DNA from: Candidatus Omnitrophota bacterium
Lineage (GTDB): Bacteria; Omnitrophota; Gorgyraeia; Gygaellales; Profunditerraquicolaceae
Length of the DNA stretch: 43,849 bases
Assembly: GCA_003644385.1 (NCBI GenBank)
Contig: QNCD01000005.1
Coordinates: 1-43,849, forward strand
Reading direction: 5' to 3'
Part shown: piece by piece, positions 39,678-43,849 of the stretch
Numbering within the stretch: the stretch's first letter is position 1
Layout of the letters: every line of letters begins with the position of its first letter
Notes under the pieces: generated by a model
Seen by the model: the letters and a program-made list of their open reading frames with translations, nothing else
The model's database searches: none
What the model was told of the DNA's origin: nothing
Translations under genes and position numbers: made by a program

Positions 39678-40565
39678 ATGAATTTAGATGAAATAGCTAA
39701 TAACCAACCTATTGTTATCATGCCTAGTGTTACACAAGTAAGATCATCCTATAGAAGAGACGTATTTTACCTAACTAAAGGCGTTTCTCATAAGTCTAGT
39801 TTGGAAGAAAAGAAGCATGGTATAGTTCTATTCAAGGGAAACTGTTTCGATATCCTTCCTACTATACCAGAGAATTCAATTGATATGATATTTGCTGATC
39901 CGCCATATTTTTTATCTAACGGCGGAATAACTTGCCATGCTGGTCGAATGGTTTCGGTAAATAAAGGTAAATGGGATGTTTCTAAAGGTATTGAAGAAAA
40001 TTTTATTTTTACTCAAAGATGGTTAAGAGAATGTCAAAGAGTTTTAACGCCAAATGGCACAATTTGGGTATCCGGCACAGCACATATAATTTATACTGTT
40101 GGCTCTGCGATGCAGTCATTAGGTTATAAGATATTAAACGATATTGCTTGGTTTAAAGTTAATCCCCCGCCGAATTTAAGTTGCCGTTATTTTACACATT
40201 CAACCGAAACCATTATTTGGGCTGCAAAAAATAAAGCAAGTAGGCATCATTTTAACTATTCCTTGATGAAGAAAATGAATAATAATAAACAAATGCTTAG
40301 TCTTTGGTCAATAAAAGCTCCTGGTCCCGCAGAGAAAATATATGGCAAACATCCTACCCAAAAACCAATAGAATTGTTAGATAGGATTGTTTTAGCCTCT
40401 ACAAGACCTGGGGATATAGTATTAGATCCTTTTAGTGGCAGCGGGACAACTGGTATTGCCGCATTTAAAGAAGGTAGGCAATATATAGGTATAGAATTGG
40501 AACAATCATATCTTGATGTTTCTATCAAGAGATTAAAAGATGCTTTCAAGGAGAAGGAAAAATGA
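39678..40565 (+). CDS. Beta-class DNA methyltransferase, DpnA (M2.DpnII)/HinfI-like
   Basis: Motif IV DPPYFLSNGG precedes motif I DPFSGSGTTG; NLSCRYFTHSTETIIWA, GKHPTQKP. By memory this closely resembles M.DpnA (GATC N6-adenine). RBS aaggaggtggtaaaATG. Confidence 0.88.
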   Translation: MNLDEIANNQPIVIMPSVTQVRSSYRRDVFYLTKGVSHKSSLEEKKHGIVLFKGNCFDILPTIPENSIDMIFADPPYFLSNGGITCHAGRMVSVNKGKWDVSKGIEENFIFTQRWLRECQRVLTPNGTIWVSGTAHIIYTVGSAMQSLGYKILNDIAWFKVNPPPNLSCRYFTHSTETIIWAAKNKASRHHFNYSLMKKMNNNKQMLSLWSIKAPGPAEKIYGKHPTQKPIELLDRIVLASTRPGDIVLDPFSGSGTTGIAAFKEGRQYIGIELEQSYLDVSIKRLKDAFKEKEK

Positions 40566-41092
40566 TTAGGGGCGGTAAGGGTGGATCTAAAACAGCTTTC
40601 TCTGGATTAAAGTTTGAATCTAGAGTAGCTATGAAGAATCTTTTAAATTCCCTTCCGGGCTATAATGTTAAAGACGAAACTGTTTATTTCAAAGGCCAAA
40701 AAGTCGCTGAATTCTATGGAAAGAATAAGTTATACAAAAATTTACTCGAGCCAAATAAAATTGATTATTCTGTAATAATTTCTAAAAAATTATTACCCGA
40801 TGAAGCAATCTTAATTTTAGCTGGAAAAACACTTTATATTATTGAAATTAAGTTTCAAGAGATAGCTGGATCTGTAGACGAAAAGTTACAAACCTGTGAT
40901 TTTAAAAATAAGCAGTATAATAAATTACTTTCTCCGTTAGGAATATCGGTTAAATATGTCTATGTTTTAAGTGATTGGTTTAAAAAGGATGTATACAGAG
41001 ATGTTTTAAAATATGTTGAGTCGGTCGGTTGTTATTATTTCTTTCACGAATTACCATTAAATTTCTTAGGCTTACCTGAACCCACAAAATAA
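40562..41092 (+). CDS. Putative type II restriction endonuclease (PD-(D/E)XK-like)
   Basis: IDYSVIISKK...LYIIEIKFQEIAGSVDEKLQTCDFK fits a D...ExK nuclease core; start overlaps the methyltransferase stop (aaATGa). Confidence 0.7.
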   Translation: MIRGGKGGSKTAFSGLKFESRVAMKNLLNSLPGYNVKDETVYFKGQKVAEFYGKNKLYKNLLEPNKIDYSVIISKKLLPDEAILILAGKTLYIIEIKFQEIAGSVDEKLQTCDFKNKQYNKLLSPLGISVKYVYVLSDWFKKDVYRDVLKYVESVGCYYFFHELPLNFLGLPEPTK

Positions 41093-41136
41093 TTTCTACT
41101 GTAATAAGGTGGCTGGTGAAGTTGAATTAACAAGAT

Positions 41137-41180
41137 CTCAAAGGCAATTCTTTAAAAGATAGGGTGTTGCCTTTTTTAAT
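41137..41180 (+). terminator. Terminator-like hairpin after the R-M module
   Basis: AAAGGCAATTCTTTaaaagatagggtgTTGCCTTTTTTAAT; resembles 38840-38880. Confidence 0.6.
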
Positions 41181-41185
41181 ATTAT

Positions 41186-41308
41186 ATGGATGAGCCGGAT
41201 TTTTGGGATTTTATGATGGATGGTGGGGATGAGTTGTTGAATAGCGAAGTCTGCCAGGTGTGCGGGGAGACGGTTTATTGGAATCAGGTAGAAGAAGTGG
41301 GTGGATGA
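41186..41308 (+). CDS. Putative 40-aa CxxC-containing micro-protein
   Basis: MDEPDFWDFMMDGGDELLNSEVCQVCGETVYWNQVEEVGG, read directly; not in ORF track; no strong RBS. Confidence 0.35.
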   Translation: MDEPDFWDFMMDGGDELLNSEVCQVCGETVYWNQVEEVGG

Positions 41309-41343
41309 AAGTAAGAGCCTAGCCAAGTGCCCCAAATGCGTTA

Positions 41344-41457
41344 GAAGATAGGGACGTTTCTAGGGGTTGGGAGGGTTTGGAAATAAATAAGTTGCAAAGG
41401 ATTTGAATTTGGACTTTGGCTCTCAGCGAATAAATACTCGTTGGGGGCCTTTTATTT
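41344..41457 (+). repeat. Direct repeat R2 (~114 bp), right of the R-M module
   Basis: gaagatagggacgtttctaggggttgggagggtttggaaataaataagttgcaaaggatttgaatttggactttggctctcagcgaataaatactcgttgggggcctttt. Confidence 0.9.
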
Positions 41458-41521
41458 AGCATTTTGAAACGAAAGTGGTATAATTAGCTAAGAAAAAGGC
41501 TCGTATAGATGGAGGTGTAGA

Positions 41522-41704
41522 ATGAAGCCAAAAGTGATTGTGGCAATTGTCCTGGGAGCTTTATTTTTTATTATTTTACTACAGAATATACAAGTAGCTT
41601 CTTTAAAGTTATTATTCTGGGAAATAAGCATGTCGCGGATTATTCTATTTCCGTTACTGATGCTTGCAGGATTTATTATAGGTTTTTTTGTCGGACGTAA
41701 GTAA
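41522..41704 (+). CDS. LapA/DUF1049-like small membrane protein
   Basis: MKPKVIVAIVLGALFFIILLQNIQVASLKLLFWEISMSRIILFPLLMLAGFIIGFFVGRK. Confidence 0.75.
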   Translation: MKPKVIVAIVLGALFFIILLQNIQVASLKLLFWEISMSRIILFPLLMLAGFIIGFFVGRK

Positions 41705-41736
41705 TGGGAATGGTTTTGGGGAAGATATAAAATGCT

Positions 41737-42735
41737 ATGCATAAAGTCAGGTATGAGATAGATCCGCATAACAGGTTGGTAGAAAAAAGTGCGGGATTGC
41801 GGGGCCTAAGAAAGGTTTTAGACGGCAGGTTTAAGGTTGGTAAGAAGAATAGTTTATCCTACCATGTCAAATCTGCGGTGCCTGCGGGTGCAAAGGCGCC
41901 GCATCAGGTTAAATTAAAAGGCAAATGGTCACTGAACAAGAACCATGACTTATGCCTTACTCTTGATAAGTGGAAGAGGCAGACTTTCGGGGATCAGCTG
42001 AGGCTGCAGGGCCAGATAGTTGATGTGCGCAAGAATTCTTTGCTCTTTGCGCTCAGGACCAGGAAAAGAGACAGGTCTACATCAATATACGCCTTAGAAC
42101 TTAGCGGCGTATGGAAGGCAGATAAGCATAACAGGTTGAACTTTAGAGTCAATAAGGGAAAAGATGAATATGATACCCTGAATTTTGACGGGATATGGCA
42201 GATCGGTAAGAATTATCAGATTATATATAGGTATAAGAAAAAAGACCTTCTGCGTAAAGTTAAGAAGACTCATACCCTGGCTTTTAAAGGGCACTGGGAT
42301 ATTTGGGATAAATACCGCTTATCTTATGTTATCGATAAAGCAAGTGGCTCAGTCTTTGATTTTAAAACTGGCTTAGGAATATTCAGGGATAAATATATTA
42401 AATACGAGGTGGGGGTGGGGTTATCGCGTAGAGCTTTGCTCGTTAAACGCAGCATTACTTTCTTTGGTAAATGGAAGATTAAGAAATCTGTAGGTTTGAT
42501 TTTTGAGATTGAAGAGGCCAGGAGAAAGATTCAGCAGATAGTTTTTGGCGCAGATGCCAGGCTTACTAAGCGGGATACGGTGGTATTTAAGTTAAAGAAT
42601 AACTTAAATCAGGGAGTAGGGTCAAGCTTAGAGCTTTCGCGGGACATTTTCAATAAAGAAGGCCAGGTATTCTTACGCTTGCTTAAATCCGGAAGCGAAA
42701 AAACAATTCTTGCCGGCTCTGGTTTCAGGTGGTAA
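41737..42735 (+). CDS. Repetitive beta-strand-rich protein of unknown function
   Basis: Recurrent LxFxGxW.(I/A)xKxxxLxYxxxK units (KLKGKWSLNKNHDLCLTLDK; ELSGVWKADKHNRLNFRVNK; NFDGIWQIGKNYQIIYRYKK; AFKGHWDIWDKYRLSYVIDK; TFFGKWKIKKSVGLIFEIEE). Confidence 0.75.
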   Translation: MHKVRYEIDPHNRLVEKSAGLRGLRKVLDGRFKVGKKNSLSYHVKSAVPAGAKAPHQVKLKGKWSLNKNHDLCLTLDKWKRQTFGDQLRLQGQIVDVRKNSLLFALRTRKRDRSTSIYALELSGVWKADKHNRLNFRVNKGKDEYDTLNFDGIWQIGKNYQIIYRYKKKDLLRKVKKTHTLAFKGHWDIWDKYRLSYVIDKASGSVFDFKTGLGIFRDKYIKYEVGVGLSRRALLVKRSITFFGKWKIKKSVGLIFEIEEARRKIQQIVFGADARLTKRDTVVFKLKNNLNQGVGSSLELSRDIFNKEGQVFLRLLKSGSEKTILAGSGFRW

Positions 42736-42745
42736 AAAGATAGGA

Positions 42746-42800
42746 GATAGGGGACGTTTCTAGGGTTTGCAAAGGTTTAAAAATAAAAAGGTTAGGAAGC
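42746..42800 (+). repeat. Partial third copy of the 114-bp repeat (R3)
   Basis: agataggggacgtttctagggtttgcaaaggtttaaaaataaaaaggtt matches the 5' half of R1/R2. Confidence 0.7.
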
Positions 42801-42828
42801 AATTTATTTTGAAGTTAAGGAGGTAGTA

Positions 42829-43215
42829 ATGGAAATAGCTAAAAAACTCGTCTTAATTCTGCTTGTTATGTCAATCGTTACACTCCAGTTAGGCTGTTCA
42901 ATGGTTATACCCCCTAAGCAGAGATTCAGCGTTACTGCTTCAGAGACAGATGCAAAAATCTATATTAATGGTGAATATATGGGTAAAGGTAATGTGCAAA
43001 CGAGAGTCAAGCGTAATAATGACGTATCAATTTTAGTGAAGAAGGAAGGATTTATTCCTGTGAGCAGGAATATCGGAACGGATTTCAGTCTTACCGGTAT
43101 TCTCGACGTCACATTTGGCTATTTTCTCGTAGTTCCTTTAATAGGATTATTTTTCCCGGGGTGCAGGTCATTAGAGCAGACAAATGTAGCTGTTGTGCTT
43201 GAAAAGGAAGAGTAG
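42829..43215 (+). CDS. PEGA-like lipoprotein
   Basis: Lipobox LQLGCS; FSVTASETDAKIYINGEYMGKGNVQTRVKRNNDVSILVKKEGFIP is PEGA-like. RBS aaggaggtagtaATG. Confidence 0.7.
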   Translation: MEIAKKLVLILLVMSIVTLQLGCSMVIPPKQRFSVTASETDAKIYINGEYMGKGNVQTRVKRNNDVSILVKKEGFIPVSRNIGTDFSLTGILDVTFGYFLVVPLIGLFFPGCRSLEQTNVAVVLEKEE

Positions 43216-43250
43216 GCAGGGGATTTTTTGTCAAAGGGCTAAAAGAAATA

Positions 43251-43278
43251 TTGCATAGTTTTGGGTCTGTGATAAAAT
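43251..43278 (+). promoter_or_regulatory. Putative sigma70 promoter for the PilZ gene
   Basis: TTGCAT, 16 nt, TAAAAT. Confidence 0.4.
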
Positions 43279-43304
43279 TGTTTAAAATATAAGAGAGCTT
43301 AGCT

Positions 43305-43682
43305 ATGGCAGATAAAGATCCGCAGAATCTAAGGAAGAAACCCAGGATAGAGCGGCATTTTATGATCCGCTATCAGCCGCAGGAGAACCCGACCGTCCAC
43401 AATCAGGGCGTATCGACTATTCAGAATATCAGCGAGACGGGATGTTTTTTTTACAGCGCTTGCCATTACAAAATCGGCGAGAAACTGGATGTAGAGATCC
43501 GTTTTCCGCTTATCGCAGAACCGGCGAAATTTGTGGCAGAGGTAAAGCGTTGCATAGAAGAAGACCCCAAGATTCCAAAATACGCCATCGGCATTCTTTT
43601 TATAGATGTAGATCAAGAGAAAAAAGACGCTTTTATTAAAACTTTGGACTTTTTTTTAAAAAAACGCTCTGGCAATAAGTAA
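43305..43682 (+). CDS. PilZ-domain protein
   Basis: RKKPRIERHFMIRYQ...GVSTIQNISETGCFFYSACHYKIGEKLDVEIRFP...FVAEVKRC...YAIGILFIDV: RxxxR and N-x-S-x-x-G PilZ pattern. Confidence 0.85.
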   Translation: MADKDPQNLRKKPRIERHFMIRYQPQENPTVHNQGVSTIQNISETGCFFYSACHYKIGEKLDVEIRFPLIAEPAKFVAEVKRCIEEDPKIPKYAIGILFIDVDQEKKDAFIKTLDFFLKKRSGNK

Positions 43683-43849
43683 AGCCGGATTTTACAGGTG
43701 GATGCAGCCACAAATTGCAGCTAATACATAGTATAAAATAAATTGCACGCTTTTATCTTTAAAGTTCTTTGACAATAAAGTTCTTTCAATAAAAATGGCA
43801 TACCCTAATGGTTGTTGTGCTTAATCAATAACCATTAGCCGTCCGCATA

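Overview
The window is a dense, almost entirely plus-strand housekeeping and metabolic region from an uncultivated-type bacterium. The gene style suggests Omnitrophota or a relative, but this is inference and not proven. Main blocks: (1) a 5'-truncated SpoIID-like end, then queA, tgt, trmD, rplS, rnhB and a YraN/UPF0102 gene. (2) A Wood-Ljungdahl cluster: fhs, fchA, folD, metF and a 1027-aa protein in which a flavin/pyridine-nucleotide-disulfide oxidoreductase-like domain is fused in frame to a complete acetyl-CoA synthase (AcsB). A strong internal Shine-Dalgarno and ATG sit at the domain junction. (3) A TPR protein, polA, glgA, coaE, rho, rpmE, prfA, prmC and murA, then a trp operon (trpG/pabA, D, C, F, B, A; no trpE). 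(4) An M16 peptidase, a CNNM/CBS protein, a DUF5679-like protein, rsfS, argS, recJ, rpmB (minus strand) and a UvrD-like helicase-nuclease. (5) An accessory tail with PEGA-like lipoproteins, a DpnA-like methyltransferase with a putative PD-(D/E)XK endonuclease flanked by ~114-bp direct repeats, a repetitive beta-strand-rich protein and a PilZ protein. The strongest candidates for undescribed biology are: (a) the FAD-oxidoreductase/AcsB fusion with an internal start; (b) a structured leader motif (CAAUUCG...hairpin...CUCAUUGnnGGAGG with covarying P1/P2/P3) found three times, before rho, rpmE and rsfS; (c) a ~169-nt two-copy structured element with compensatory stem changes, one copy directly before metF; (d) short palindromic or tandem repeats inserted in frame in tgt, trmD and prmC.
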